Below, piece by piece: positions 40,546 through 49,628 of a stretch of 64,000 bases of DNA. The stretch's first letter is position 1; each line of letters begins with the position of its first letter. The DNA is taken from the NCBI GenBank assembly GCA_937128795.1, contig CAKZMQ010000001.1, positions 310,001 through 374,000 of the forward strand. The letters run 5' to 3'. Source of the stretch: an uncultured Solirubrobacterales bacterium. Lineage in GTDB: Bacteria; Actinomycetota; Thermoleophilia; Solirubrobacterales; JACPNS01. Under the pieces are notes generated by a model. It was not told where the DNA came from. It did not search any database and saw only the letters and a program-made list of their open reading frames with translations. A program made the translations under genes and the position numbers.

Positions 40546-41127
40546 CTACTCGGCGGGTGCTTCTTCGGCGGAGGGCGGAGTTGCCTCGGCCGGCGCTTCA
40601 GATGCCGATTCTGCTGATGCGGCGGCCTCTTCAGCGGGCGCCTCGGCGGCAGGTACGTCGGCGGCAGGCGCGTCGGCGGCAGGCGCGTCAGCTTCCGCCG
40701 GTGCGGCACCGGCGGCGGGCGCCTCGGCAGCTGGCGATTCCTCGATGTCCCGCGTGGGGGTTGCCGAGGCTTCGCGCGGCGGGCGCTCGTATGCACGTTC
40801 TTCGCGCTTGAACAGCGGTGGGTTGTCGGGCAGGTCGCCGCCCTCGGTTTCGAAGATACGGAATCGCAACACGCCCTCGGTCAGCTTGAGGCCACGATCG
40901 AGTTGCTCGATCGATTCGGGCAGGGTTTCGAACTGGAAGACGTGGTAGGCCGCCTGCTCGTGGTGATCGATCAAGTACGGCAGCTGACGCGTGCCCCAAT
41001 CCTTCGTCGCCTTGATCGCGCCGTGCTGGTTGATCAGCGACTGGGCGTCGGTGACGATCTTTGTGCGGGTGTCGGTCGGCGCGTCGGCATCGAGCAGCAC
41101 GACCAGGTCATAAGTGCGATTAGACAT
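40546..41127 (-). CDS. rpsF: 30S ribosomal protein S6 with a long Ala/Glu/Pro tail
   Basis: The first 95 residues match S6 (RTYDLVVLLDADAPTDTRTKI, KDWGTRQLPYLIDHHEQAAYHVFQFE, LRFRIFE). The remaining 98 residues are an acidic Ala/Pro/Glu-rich extension (AAEAPAAGAAPAEADAPAAD), about as long as the domain. S6 binds S18 on the 30S platform. Extended S6 tails occur in some bacteria, but this one is long. It begins the rpsF-ssb-rpsR-rplI-dnaB-dnaI cluster. Confidence 0.95.
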   Translation of the reverse strand: MSNRTYDLVVLLDADAPTDTRTKIVTDAQSLINQHGAIKATKDWGTRQLPYLIDHHEQAAYHVFQFETLPESIEQLDRGLKLTEGVLRFRIFETEGGDLPDNPPLFKREERAYERPPREASATPTRDIEESPAAEAPAAGAAPAEADAPAADAPAADVPAAEAPAEEAAASAESASEAPAEATPPSAEEAPAE

Positions 41128-41269
41128 GAATGAGAAAGCTTCTTTGCTCTGGATTGTTGGACGCCCAAGAACGACGCGCGGGCGGAATGAGGTGAAAACG
41201 AACTGCGCGGCGTGAAAAAAAATCGCGCGCAGGGGGGTAAACGTTAGCCGCTCAAACCCTTAAATAGAT

Positions 41270-41782
41270 ATGGGGACCAATTCGCAGCGGATTAATTCGA
41301 CCGACCGCAAGACTCCATCCGTCGCGGTCGAGTATCGCGTCAGATGGGGCAATGTTGCGCTGGCGCTGGCGGGGTTGGTGGCCGTCATCGCGGCGATGGC
41401 TCTGCCGTCTGAATCAAAAGTCCGAACTGAAACGAAGGCGCCAGCGCTCGCGAGCGAATCGCCCGGCGTCGTCACCGGCACTCCCATTGATTCCGCAGGC
41501 GGCCCGCTTGCGGATGCCTCCGCCGCCCTAACGCGCCCGGAGGAGCCACCTCGAAGCGCCGTCAGGCGTTCCGGGACGAACGCGTCGACGCGTGCAAAAA
41601 CGACGAGACGCGCAAAAAAGACGAGACGCGCCGGCAGCAAGGCAGTGCCTCGCGCCAACGCTCCCCGTACGCGGCCCGGAACGCCTGCACCTGCTCGACA
41701 AACCGCGCCTCAGCGATCCCCCACCCGACAAACCCCGACCCAGCATTCCGAGGAGTCCGTCGATCGCGAATTCGGGCTCTGA
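41270..41782 (+). CDS. Membrane-anchored basic low-complexity protein
   Basis: The 170-residue protein has one membrane helix at about residues 27-45 (GNVALALAGLVAVIAAMAL). A Pro/Ser/Thr-rich linker and a strongly basic Arg/Lys/Pro tail follow (SRAKTTRRAKKTRRAGSK-like, residues 105-165). No family is recognised. The orientation (long tail outside) is inferred. It lies 65 bp before the secreted 541-residue protein on the same strand. Confidence 0.7.
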   Translation: MGTNSQRINSTDRKTPSVAVEYRVRWGNVALALAGLVAVIAAMALPSESKVRTETKAPALASESPGVVTGTPIDSAGGPLADASAALTRPEEPPRSAVRRSGTNASTRAKTTRRAKKTRRAGSKAVPRANAPRTRPGTPAPARQTAPQRSPTRQTPTQHSEESVDREFGL

Positions 41783-41847
41783 ACCCGCATCCAGCCGCGG
41801 AAACCAACGGCGCCAACCACGCGCCTATGAGAACAACAAGGAGAAAC

Positions 41848-43473
41848 ATGACTCGTCACAAAAACCTCACGCTTGCATTCGCCGTCGTCGTGGGAATGGC
41901 GCTCTGTTTTGCGGCTGCGCCTTCTCCGGTACTTGCCGGTACGTACAAGGTCTATTCGTGCAAAACGCCTGACGGACGCGACGCGCCGACCGATGGTTGG
42001 TTTGCCACCGGATTCGCGACGTTCTCGTCATTCGCCAACAACTGTCAGAACGGCGGTTCGATGCAAGTGGTCCTGGGCGGTCCCGCGCAACCGGCCGGAA
42101 GCTCCTACGTCGGCTGGGGCTTCGACACCGCCGGGCCGCGCATCGTGGACTACAAGATCCATCGCTCTGGCACCTCGACGGCGATCGGTCACGGCACATC
42201 GGCGTTGCTGTACTCGGCGCGCGAACACAACGATCCGAGTGGCGCCCGCGGAGTCGACTACTGCGCGAGTTTTCAGGGCTGCCTGGGTGTCGGCACACCG
42301 GCGGCAGGCGCTGCTTCGGGCAATCTCCTTCACCAGAGCGGCGCACAACTTCCGAGCGATCTGACTGCCTGGTACATCTCCGTGGGCTGCGGCGGCTTTG
42401 CCGGCTACTCGTGCAACCCACTGGCCGGTTTCACGAATCACGGATCGGCATACGTCCACGCGGCAGAGTTCACGCTCGTCGATGACGACGCACCGCAGGT
42501 GGGGAGCGTCCGCGGCGACATCGCACAATCGTCGACCATTACCGGTACTGCGGGAATTGCTTTTCACGCGAGTGACGCGGGCTCCGGAGTGCACCGCGCA
42601 GCGATCGAGGTCGATGGCGTCGAGGTCGTCTCCGGCACACCGAACCGCTACAGCGGTCGCTGCGTGCGCGTCGGTCAGGCCGGAACTTTGAACGACTTCT
42701 ACTTCCGGCAACCATGCCCGCTCGAACAGCCAGTGGAGCTGACATTGCCGACCGTCACGATCGCCGACGGTCCCCACACCGTTCGTGCTCGCGTGTTCGA
42801 CGCGGCCGGAAACGGCACGACCGCCTTCGGTCCCAAATTGATATCGGTGACGAACAGCTCGGTGCCGGTTCTACCGTTCGTTGCTGCGCGCTTCGATCCC
42901 GACCAGCCACGACGTCAATCGACCGACTACGGCCGACGCAGAACGCTCAGCGGCCGGCTTCTGAATGCGAATGCAGCCCCGATCCCGAATGCGGCGCTGC
43001 GTGTGCACGAGACGATCGCCCGCGCAGGCGCGATGCGTCGACTGGTCGCCACGCTCGTGACCGACAACCTCGGCCGCTACAGGTATCGTCCGCCCGCAAC
43101 CGCGAGCCGCGACGTGCTGATCGAACATGCGGTCAGCGGCGCAAGCACGACCAGCTCGGTGATCGTCACGTCGCGTCTGCAACTTCGCGCACTGCGGTCG
43201 CGCGTTCCCGCCTTTGGGCGCATGGTTCTGCGTGGCAAAATCCCCAGCGAGCGCAGCTTGCGTCGCGTGACCGTGGAGATTCAAGCCAAATCCGGTCGCC
43301 GCTGGAAGACCGTCGGCGTACGTCGCGCGACTCCGGGCGGTGTGTTCGCGTTTCGCTACAAGTTTCGGCGTACGGCCCGAGCCTCGCTGCAGTTTCGTGC
43401 GCGTGCGCGGCGCAGCTCGGATCTGCCGGTGCTTCCACGTGCGTCTCGCACTGTCCGGCTGAAAGTCGGCTAG
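41848..43473 (+). CDS. Secreted Ig-like multidomain protein
   Basis: The 541-residue product has a signal peptide with the core LTLAFAVVVGMALCFAAAP and cleavage after VLAG. The first domain (residues 25-225) has several Cys and a GTYKVYSCKTPDGRDAP start. Ig-like and bacterial-surface segments follow (DDDAPQVGSVRGD, GSGVHRAAIEVDG, RVFDAAGNGTTAFGP), then Arg-rich beta-sandwich repeats. AAGGAG lies 6 nt before the ATG at 41848. Similar cell-surface proteins are common in Solirubrobacterales. Its stop overlaps the otsA stop on the opposite strand (CTAG). Confidence 0.78.
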   Translation: MTRHKNLTLAFAVVVGMALCFAAAPSPVLAGTYKVYSCKTPDGRDAPTDGWFATGFATFSSFANNCQNGGSMQVVLGGPAQPAGSSYVGWGFDTAGPRIVDYKIHRSGTSTAIGHGTSALLYSAREHNDPSGARGVDYCASFQGCLGVGTPAAGAASGNLLHQSGAQLPSDLTAWYISVGCGGFAGYSCNPLAGFTNHGSAYVHAAEFTLVDDDAPQVGSVRGDIAQSSTITGTAGIAFHASDAGSGVHRAAIEVDGVEVVSGTPNRYSGRCVRVGQAGTLNDFYFRQPCPLEQPVELTLPTVTIADGPHTVRARVFDAAGNGTTAFGPKLISVTNSSVPVLPFVAARFDPDQPRRQSTDYGRRRTLSGRLLNANAAPIPNAALRVHETIARAGAMRRLVATLVTDNLGRYRYRPPATASRDVLIEHAVSGASTTSSVIVTSRLQLRALRSRVPAFGRMVLRGKIPSERSLRRVTVEIQAKSGRRWKTVGVRRATPGGVFAFRYKFRRTARASLQFRARARRSSDLPVLPRASRTVRLKVG

Positions 43474-45020
43474 GCGGTCGTCGCTTCGGAGGCAGCGCTT
43501 CGCAGTTCGCGTCGCCGAGTGATGTCGGCCAATTGATCGTTGATCCAGTCACCGGGGTTGCGCTCGGTGACTGCAACCTTCAATCCGGCGGCGCGCTGTG
43601 AACGTTCCTCCATCGGCATCGAAAGAGCGCGGTGGATCGCGTCGGCCTGTTCCTGAATGTCAAACGGGTTCACGGAGATCGCGAACTCGCCGAGCTCTTC
43701 GTGCGCACCGGTGTTTTCGGAAAGAATCGATACGCCATGGCGTTCGTTGATCAGTGGGCCTTCCTTGGCGACGAGGTTCATACCGTCGAACATCGGATTG
43801 ACGATCAACAGGTCATAGTGCTTGTACTCGGCGATCGCCTCGTTGACGTCATCCCTCATCCTCAGATCGATTGGCATCCAGTCGGGCGTGCCGTGGCGGT
43901 GGTTGACCACGGCGACAAGCGCTTCGATTTTCTCCAGGTACTCGGCGTATTCGGGCACGTCCGTACGTGACGGCATCAGGTGCGCAATGAACGTCACCTG
44001 CTCGATGAACTCCGGGTGTTGCTCGAGGAACAGATCGAATGCCGTGAACCCGCGCAGCACGTTCTTCGAGAGGTCGGCGCGATCGACGCGCAGGATCAGG
44101 TGATCGCGACGGCGCCGCAGGATCTCGCGCTCGAACTCGTGTACGCCCGGCTTTTGCGCGGTCCGCATGAATCCCTCGGCGTCGATCGGCAGGGGATATG
44201 CGCGCACCCAGGTCTCGTGCCCGTCGAGCAAAACGCGACCGTTCTCTTCGTCGACCTCCGCGCCCTCGACCAATTCGCGACAGCAGAGCAGGAAGTTGCG
44301 TTTGTAGGACTGCGTGTGAAAGCCGACGATGTCGTTGGCCAGTACGCCGCGGTAGATCTGCTCACGCATGCGGTTCGGCAACACGCGCCAAGCATCTGGC
44401 TGCGTCCACGGGATATGGATGAAGTGGTGCAGGAAAACGTCGGGCCGCGCGGCGCGGATCATTCCGGGCATCGTGTAGAGGTGGTAGTCGTGAACCATCA
44501 CGATCGGGTCTTCGGCACCTTCGATCTCGGCGAGCACAGCGCTGGCAAGATCCTGGTTGACGACTTGGTAGCCATCGTCGAAGGCGGCCACCTCTTCGCG
44601 GCGAACGTCGGGCGCGTTGGACAGGTCCCAGAGATAGTGCTGGATGAACCACAGCATCGGATTGGCGATCACGTTGTAAAAGCCGTCGTAGGCATCTGGG
44701 TCGCTGCTGACCAGGCGCACGCGATACTCGGTGTCCTGCGTCGGGCTGACCGAAAATGCCCGTTGGTCGTGCTCCGCACTGACAACCGCATCCTCCTCAG
44801 TCATGGCCGAGGCCACCCAGAGCGTGTCGGTGCGGTGATTGACCAACCCGGTCAGCGCGGTGACCAGGCCGCCGGTACCGCGTTTCTCGAATCGAATGCC
44901 CTCGGCGTCGAGGTCGTAGGTGATCGGACCACGGTTGGACACAAGCACGAGCGGTGCATTCGCCAGCGCGTCGCGCTCAGACGCATTGCTTGAACCGTTC
45001 TGACCGTTTGGCTGCGCCAT
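43470..45020 (-). CDS. otsA: Trehalose-6-phosphate synthase
   Basis: The 516-residue GT20 enzyme joins UDP-glucose (or GDP-glucose) to glucose-6-phosphate. The N-terminal VLVSNRGPITYDLD, GLVTALTGLV, VMVHDYHLYTMP, HFIHIPWTQPDAWRVLP and the C-terminal LLIVNPMFDGMNLVAKE are visible. A 20-residue hydrophilic start precedes the domain. No otsB phosphatase is next to it. The start fits a -10 box 6 nt upstream. Confidence 0.94.
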   Translation of the reverse strand: MAQPNGQNGSSNASERDALANAPLVLVSNRGPITYDLDAEGIRFEKRGTGGLVTALTGLVNHRTDTLWVASAMTEEDAVVSAEHDQRAFSVSPTQDTEYRVRLVSSDPDAYDGFYNVIANPMLWFIQHYLWDLSNAPDVRREEVAAFDDGYQVVNQDLASAVLAEIEGAEDPIVMVHDYHLYTMPGMIRAARPDVFLHHFIHIPWTQPDAWRVLPNRMREQIYRGVLANDIVGFHTQSYKRNFLLCCRELVEGAEVDEENGRVLLDGHETWVRAYPLPIDAEGFMRTAQKPGVHEFEREILRRRRDHLILRVDRADLSKNVLRGFTAFDLFLEQHPEFIEQVTFIAHLMPSRTDVPEYAEYLEKIEALVAVVNHRHGTPDWMPIDLRMRDDVNEAIAEYKHYDLLIVNPMFDGMNLVAKEGPLINERHGVSILSENTGAHEELGEFAISVNPFDIQEQADAIHRALSMPMEERSQRAAGLKVAVTERNPGDWINDQLADITRRRELRSAASEATTA

Positions 45021-45026
45021 GCGGCA

Positions 45027-45032
45027 AGCCTA
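45027..45032 (-). promoter_or_regulatory. otsA -10 box TAGGCT, 6 nt before the start
   Basis: On the minus strand TAGGCT ends 6 nt before the ATG at 45020; a leaderless otsA mRNA is predicted. Confidence 0.5.
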
Positions 45033-45096
45033 CCCGAGGGGCGCGCGCCGGACGTGACGGTCACGTCGATCGAGTGGCTAAATGCTGCGCCGACGG

Positions 45097-46548
45097 CTAA
45101 GCGTGGTCACCATCACCACTCGACAGCCTGAACGTGAAAACCGTCTCGCCCGGCTGAGACAGCACCGTTAATTCGCCGCCCATCGCCAGCGCCATCTCTT
45201 TGGCGATCGACAACCCCAAACCGGTCCCGCCGGTCTTGTCTCCGGTGTGGAAACGATCGAAGATCCGGTTGATGTCCTCCGGAGGGATTCCGGGACCGTT
45301 GTCGCTGACCGTCACGAGCACATGGCCGTCCTCATCGCGAGCGTCGACACCAATCGCAGTCCCATCAGGAGTGTGATGCAGAGCGTTGTCGATCAAGATC
45401 CGCACAATCTGTGCGGTGCGATCGGGATCGCAGTACGCGCGAAGGTCTTCCGGCACATTGACGGTTACCTCGCTCTCCTCGTTGGCCGCCTGTGGATCGA
45501 ACTCTCGAGCAACTCCCTTGGCCAGTTTGCATAGATCCACGCGTTCCATCTGAATGTCGACCGAGCCGGTGTCGAGTTTGGACAGGTCCAGCAGGTCGGT
45601 TGCGAGCTTGGTCATTCGATAGATCTGATCGTGCATGATGTTGAGGAACTCCGATTGCGTCTGTTCGTCGAGGTCCTCCTCGCGCATCAACTCGACGTAT
45701 CCGCCCAGCGAGAACAACGGTGTGCGGAGTTCGTGGCTGGCGTTGGCGATGAACGCTTTGCGCGCACGGTCGGCCTGCCCCAATCGGTCCTGCATCGTGT
45801 TGAAGGCGCGCGCCACCTCACCGATTTCGTCGTCGGCATCGACCACCAGCGGCTCGGCAAAGTTGCCGTTCGCCACCGCACGCGCGGCCAGTTCCAATCG
45901 GCGCAGCCGACGCGCCATGTAACTCGAGGCGAGAAGACCGGCGATCAGCGCTATCACCAGAGCAAAGACGCCGGCGACGATGTTTCTGCGCGCCTGCTGT
46001 CGAACGATTTCGGTGACGCCCGACAGCGACGTCGTGTAGACCACTGCACCGACTGGATTGCCGTTGACGATCAGCGGCGAGGCCGCCTCGGCATGCAGGC
46101 CGGTGGTGCCGAAGTTCGACACTCCGCTGGCCACCTGGCCCGTTCGCAGCGCCTCCGCAGCGATCGTGTCGTCGAACGGTTTGCCCTGTTGCGTCTCGCC
46201 GCTGGGATCGACGAACACCGTGAATCGTGGGTCGAACAACGTGCGGCGATCCTCCACCGCGCGCAGGATCGCCACGCGCGTACCAACCGTCGCCGAGACC
46301 TTCGAAACCTCTTCGACCCAGATGTCCGGAACGTTCAGCGACTGGTCGCTCACCGTGGCGGCATTCGCGAATCCGGCATTGAAGCGACCGGCGATCTGTT
46401 CCATCGCGTCGACGCGGTCATTGCGCAGTCGCTGCTCAAGACGCGGAACGACCATCAAAAAGTTGACGCTCACGGCGATCAGCGTGACGCCGAAGAAAAG
46501 CAGCGTCAGCTTTTCGCGAATGCCCCACCTGAACTTGCGGTTGTTCAT
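45097..46548 (-). CDS. Membrane sensor histidine kinase
   Basis: The 483-residue kinase has helices at about 12-32 and 190-213 flanking an extracytoplasmic sensor region. A HAMP-like segment follows (MARRLRRLELAARAVANGNF). The phosphoacceptor box is NASHELRTPL (His near 270). The ATPase domain has N-box DNALHHTP, G1 DNGPGIP and G2 GTGLGLSI. The sensor ligand is unknown. It follows the response regulator gene by 40 bp on the minus strand. Confidence 0.93.
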   Translation of the reverse strand: MNNRKFRWGIREKLTLLFFGVTLIAVSVNFLMVVPRLEQRLRNDRVDAMEQIAGRFNAGFANAATVSDQSLNVPDIWVEEVSKVSATVGTRVAILRAVEDRRTLFDPRFTVFVDPSGETQQGKPFDDTIAAEALRTGQVASGVSNFGTTGLHAEAASPLIVNGNPVGAVVYTTSLSGVTEIVRQQARRNIVAGVFALVIALIAGLLASSYMARRLRRLELAARAVANGNFAEPLVVDADDEIGEVARAFNTMQDRLGQADRARKAFIANASHELRTPLFSLGGYVELMREEDLDEQTQSEFLNIMHDQIYRMTKLATDLLDLSKLDTGSVDIQMERVDLCKLAKGVAREFDPQAANEESEVTVNVPEDLRAYCDPDRTAQIVRILIDNALHHTPDGTAIGVDARDEDGHVLVTVSDNGPGIPPEDINRIFDRFHTGDKTGGTGLGLSIAKEMALAMGGELTVLSQPGETVFTFRLSSGDGDHA

Positions 46549-46588
46549 CGTCGCCTACCTCGGGGCCACCGGGCCGCTCGGGCCGCGT

Positions 46589-47296
46589 CTACTCGTCGCG
46601 GAAGCGGTAGCCGACGTTGCGCACCGTGAGGATGTACTCCGGGTTGCCGGCGTCGGGCTCGATCTTCTCGCGCAGGTGGCGGATGTGCACGTCGACGGTG
46701 CGGATGTCGCGGTAGGCCGAATCGCCCCAGACTCGCTCAAGCAAAGATTCGCGCGTCAGCACGCGACCCGGTTCGGATGCAAGTGCCATCAGGATCTCAA
46801 ACTCCATGAACGTCAACGTCACCGGCTCACCGCTCACGGTCACGATCCTCTTGCCGGGATCGATCACGACGTTGCCGGTCTCGATCACGCGTTCCTCAGG
46901 TTTGCTCTGGCCGTCGCCGGACATACCGGCACGTCGCAGCGCCGCTTTCACGCGCGAACGGAACTCGCGCAGACTGAACGGTTTGGTCATGTAGTCGTCG
47001 GCGCCAAGCTCGAGCCCGATCACCTTGTCAACCTCGTCGGCGCGCGCGGTCAGCATCACGATCGGCACGTTGCTCTCGGAGCGGATCTCCTTGCAGACCT
47101 CCAGGCCGTCGAGTTTCGGCATCATGATGTCGAGCACGACAAGATCGAAACTGCCCGCGCGAAACTTCTCGAGCGCCTCCTCGCCGTCGCCGGCCACGAT
47201 GACGTCGTAACCGTCTTTCTTCAGCGGGAACTCAAGCATGCGCTGGATCGGCGCTTCATCGTCGACCAGCAGGATCGTCGCAACGGGGGCTTCCAC
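46589..47296 (-). CDS. OmpR/PhoB-family response regulator
   Basis: The 235-residue regulator has a receiver domain with the phosphorylation site in VVLDIMMPKLDG (Asp near 55), the acidic pair DDE, and KPF near 105. The winged-helix domain ends with RTVDVHIRHLREKIEPDAGNPEYI and VRNVGYRF. It would be phosphorylated by the adjacent kinase. Its gene is upstream of the kinase gene, the usual order. Confidence 0.95.
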   Translation of the reverse strand: MEAPVATILLVDDEAPIQRMLEFPLKKDGYDVIVAGDGEEALEKFRAGSFDLVVLDIMMPKLDGLEVCKEIRSESNVPIVMLTARADEVDKVIGLELGADDYMTKPFSLREFRSRVKAALRRAGMSGDGQSKPEERVIETGNVVIDPGKRIVTVSGEPVTLTFMEFEILMALASEPGRVLTRESLLERVWGDSAYRDIRTVDVHIRHLREKIEPDAGNPEYILTVRNVGYRFRDE

Positions 47297-47412
47297 GTTT
47301 TGCAGCTTAGAGGCTGGACCACGGGAAAGTGTGGTGATGCTGGACGCTTAAAGCCCAGCTAACGAGCGATTAAGAACATCGATCGGTTGATTTCGGTGGC
47401 GACCGAGGCTCA

Positions 47413-47418
47413 TAGACT
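47413..47418 (+). promoter_or_regulatory. -10 box TAGACT, 7 nt before the M28-like gene start
   Basis: TAGACT followed by 7 nt and the GTG at 47426 supports that start over the upstream TTG at 47387, with a leaderless mRNA. Confidence 0.45.
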
Positions 47419-47425
47419 GCAGCTC

Positions 47426-49123
47426 GTGCCACCGGGACTGCTCGAGCCAAGGCTCTACCGCGCCGCGTTCGCCCCCGCGCTGCTCGCGGTCGTGGTGCTG
47501 GCCTTTTCGCTCCAGGATCAGGCTAGATCGATCGCATCCGAGCTGGCGCCACCGAGCTTCAACGCGCAACGGGCGATTACGATCGCCGATCAAATAGTCG
47601 AGAATGACGGTTCTCGCGAAAGCGGTTCGCTGCAAGACGATCGCACGGCCGATCTCGTGCAGGCCAGGCTGTCGACATTCGGGTTCGGCGCCGCTCGCTA
47701 CAGATTTGACGCTACGACTCTCAACGGCAAGCGGACTCTCACCAACGTCGTCGGCGTGCGACCCGGCCCATCCGATCGTCGCCTGTTGATCCTCGCCTCG
47801 CGCGACGGATCTGACGGCAAACTCGAACGAGCCGGCGCGTACGAGACCGGCGTGCTGCTCGAACTGGCGCGCGTGCTCCAAGGCCGAGCGTTCGAACACA
47901 CGTTGGTGCTGGCGTCCACGACCGGCGGAGTCGACGGCGGCCTCGGCGCGGCCGAGCTGGCCAAATCTCTCCGACGGCCGGTCGACGGCATCCTCGTGCT
48001 TCGCAACGTTGCGGCAGCTCGCGAGGGCGCACCCGTGCTCACAGTCTTCGACAGTCGCCTGGAGCCGGATCCAGTGTTCGAGCGGACGATCGAAGTGCTG
48101 ACCGCGGCCGACATCCCGGGGGGTTCGGAGAACCGATCGATTCCAGCCCAATTGGTGCGGTTGGCGTTCCCGCTCGGACTCGGCGAGCAAGCCACCTTCC
48201 CGAGCAATGGATTGACTGCCGCCGCCGTCAGCCCGGGAGGTGAGCCGTTGGCGCCGCCGGTCGACGCACCGTTCGACCCCGTCAACTCGATCGGTCAGAT
48301 CGCGCTTCGCATGCTCACCACCTTCGACGGAAGTTTTCAGCCCGCCGCACCGCAGACCAAACCGCTGGCGGTCGCCGGGAAGTCGATACCGCAGTGGGCG
48401 TTGACGCTGCTGATCGGAACCCTGCTGATCCCACTGCTCGTTGCGGCGATCGACGGATGGGCTCGTGCGCGGCGGTGGAGACAGTCCGCCGTGCGCGGGT
48501 TGCTGGCGCCACCGATCGCTTTCGTCTGGCTGCTCCTGCTCGGGTTGCTCCTGCGAGGAATCGCACTGACCGGTCTGATCGACGCACCTTCACTACCGCC
48601 AAACCCATTGGCGTTCAGCGCTACCGCGCCGATCGTCATCGGGTTCGTGATCGCTCTACTTGCTCTGGTCGGCGTCGTGGTCGCTGCGGCCTCGGCGAGG
48701 CAGGGAACTCCGAAGGGCGGGGAATCGGGTTTCGCACTTTGGCTCGCAGCCGCCGCGGTCGTCGTGTTCGTGATCAATCCGATCGCCGCCGCGTTTCTCG
48801 TGCTGCCGTTCCATCTGCTCGCACTGTTGCTGCTCACCGGTGGCGCGTCTAGGCGCAAGGTCGTGGCGATGACCGTCGTCGGGCTGGCCCCGATCGCGGC
48901 AGCGGCCACGTACTACCCCGTGGTGCTGGGCATTCCCGTGCTCGAGACAGTCGGTTATGCGGTGCTGTTGCAGGCTGGCGGATTCGTAGGCTTGCTGGCG
49001 TTGGTCGGCGGATGTCTGGCGGTCGCAGCGGGACTCAGCGCATTCCTGCACTTGCTTTGGACGGCCCCTCGGCCCGGCACGACAAATGGCTTGGCGGCTC
49101 CGCTTTCGCCTTTCCGGCCTTAG
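47426..49123 (+). CDS. M28-peptidase-like domain fused to a multi-helix membrane domain (probably inactive)
   Basis: The 565-residue protein has one N-terminal helix (about 12-27). An extracytoplasmic domain at residues 45-300 aligns with the M28 pattern: TNVVGVRPG, LLILASRDGSD, GAYETGVLLELARVLQG and LVLASTTGGVDGGLGA. In active M28 enzymes these contain H-x-D, N-D and E-E. Here the metal His is absent (ASRD), GAND-like reads GAYE, and the EE pair reads VD, so catalysis is unlikely. Seven or so helices follow from about 310. The M28-plus-helices layout recalls eukaryotic GAA1, but that is only an analogy. Confidence 0.65.
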   Translation: MPPGLLEPRLYRAAFAPALLAVVVLAFSLQDQARSIASELAPPSFNAQRAITIADQIVENDGSRESGSLQDDRTADLVQARLSTFGFGAARYRFDATTLNGKRTLTNVVGVRPGPSDRRLLILASRDGSDGKLERAGAYETGVLLELARVLQGRAFEHTLVLASTTGGVDGGLGAAELAKSLRRPVDGILVLRNVAAAREGAPVLTVFDSRLEPDPVFERTIEVLTAADIPGGSENRSIPAQLVRLAFPLGLGEQATFPSNGLTAAAVSPGGEPLAPPVDAPFDPVNSIGQIALRMLTTFDGSFQPAAPQTKPLAVAGKSIPQWALTLLIGTLLIPLLVAAIDGWARARRWRQSAVRGLLAPPIAFVWLLLLGLLLRGIALTGLIDAPSLPPNPLAFSATAPIVIGFVIALLALVGVVVAAASARQGTPKGGESGFALWLAAAAVVVFVINPIAAAFLVLPFHLLALLLLTGGASRRKVVAMTVVGLAPIAAAATYYPVVLGIPVLETVGYAVLLQAGGFVGLLALVGGCLAVAAGLSAFLHLLWTAPRPGTTNGLAAPLSPFRP

Positions 49124-49384
49124 CGGCGCCTCGCGTCGAGTCGAACTCTGGCCGGTCTCGACACGGTTGCCAAAACAGCTCCGTCGGACGGAGTTGAGTC
49201 ATAGATCAACGATCGTCGGATGTTGCTCGGGTGTCGATTCTCCGACAACGTACGTGTATCTGCATTTCATCCGACCTCAGTCGGACGCCGAACGCTGATT
49301 CCCTCCACTGCAGTACGGCGCACACCGCATCACCACGCCACCGTTGATCTTCACCGATTCACGCGGAGAGGACCGTTCCACGAG

Positions 49385-49390
49385 TATGTT
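49385..49390 (+). promoter_or_regulatory. -10 box TATGTT, 7 nt before a small ORF
   Basis: TATGTT is followed by 7 nt and the ATG at 49398. It supports expression of the small ORF as a leaderless mRNA. Confidence 0.35.
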
Positions 49391-49397
49391 GACCACA

Positions 49398-49628
49398 ATG
49401 CACGAAAACTCCCCCAATCGACCGTTCAACCAACCGATCGGTACCGCGTTCGGAATCGACTACGCGATCGATCCGTCGCTCGTCGCCGATTCGTTGATTG
49501 CGCGGCTGGAGCGAATGGCTGATGAGCGGGCCGAGTATCGTCGCGCCCTGATCCACGCCGTCGAAACGATCCCGTCAGAAGTGTTCGAATCCGCTGACGA
49601 CGACGACGCGTCCGTCGCTGTCCAGTAG
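49398..49628 (+). CDS. Small hypothetical protein overlapping the thiL 3' end
   Basis: The 76-residue product starts MHENSPNRPFNQPIGTAFGIDYA. It has a helical middle (DSLIARLERMADERAEYRRALIHAVE) and an acidic end (DDDD). No family is recognised. It overlaps the last 54 bases of thiL in the opposite orientation. The -10 box 7 nt upstream and helical character support it; the short length limits confidence. Confidence 0.5.
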   Translation: MHENSPNRPFNQPIGTAFGIDYAIDPSLVADSLIARLERMADERAEYRRALIHAVETIPSEVFESADDDDASVAVQ

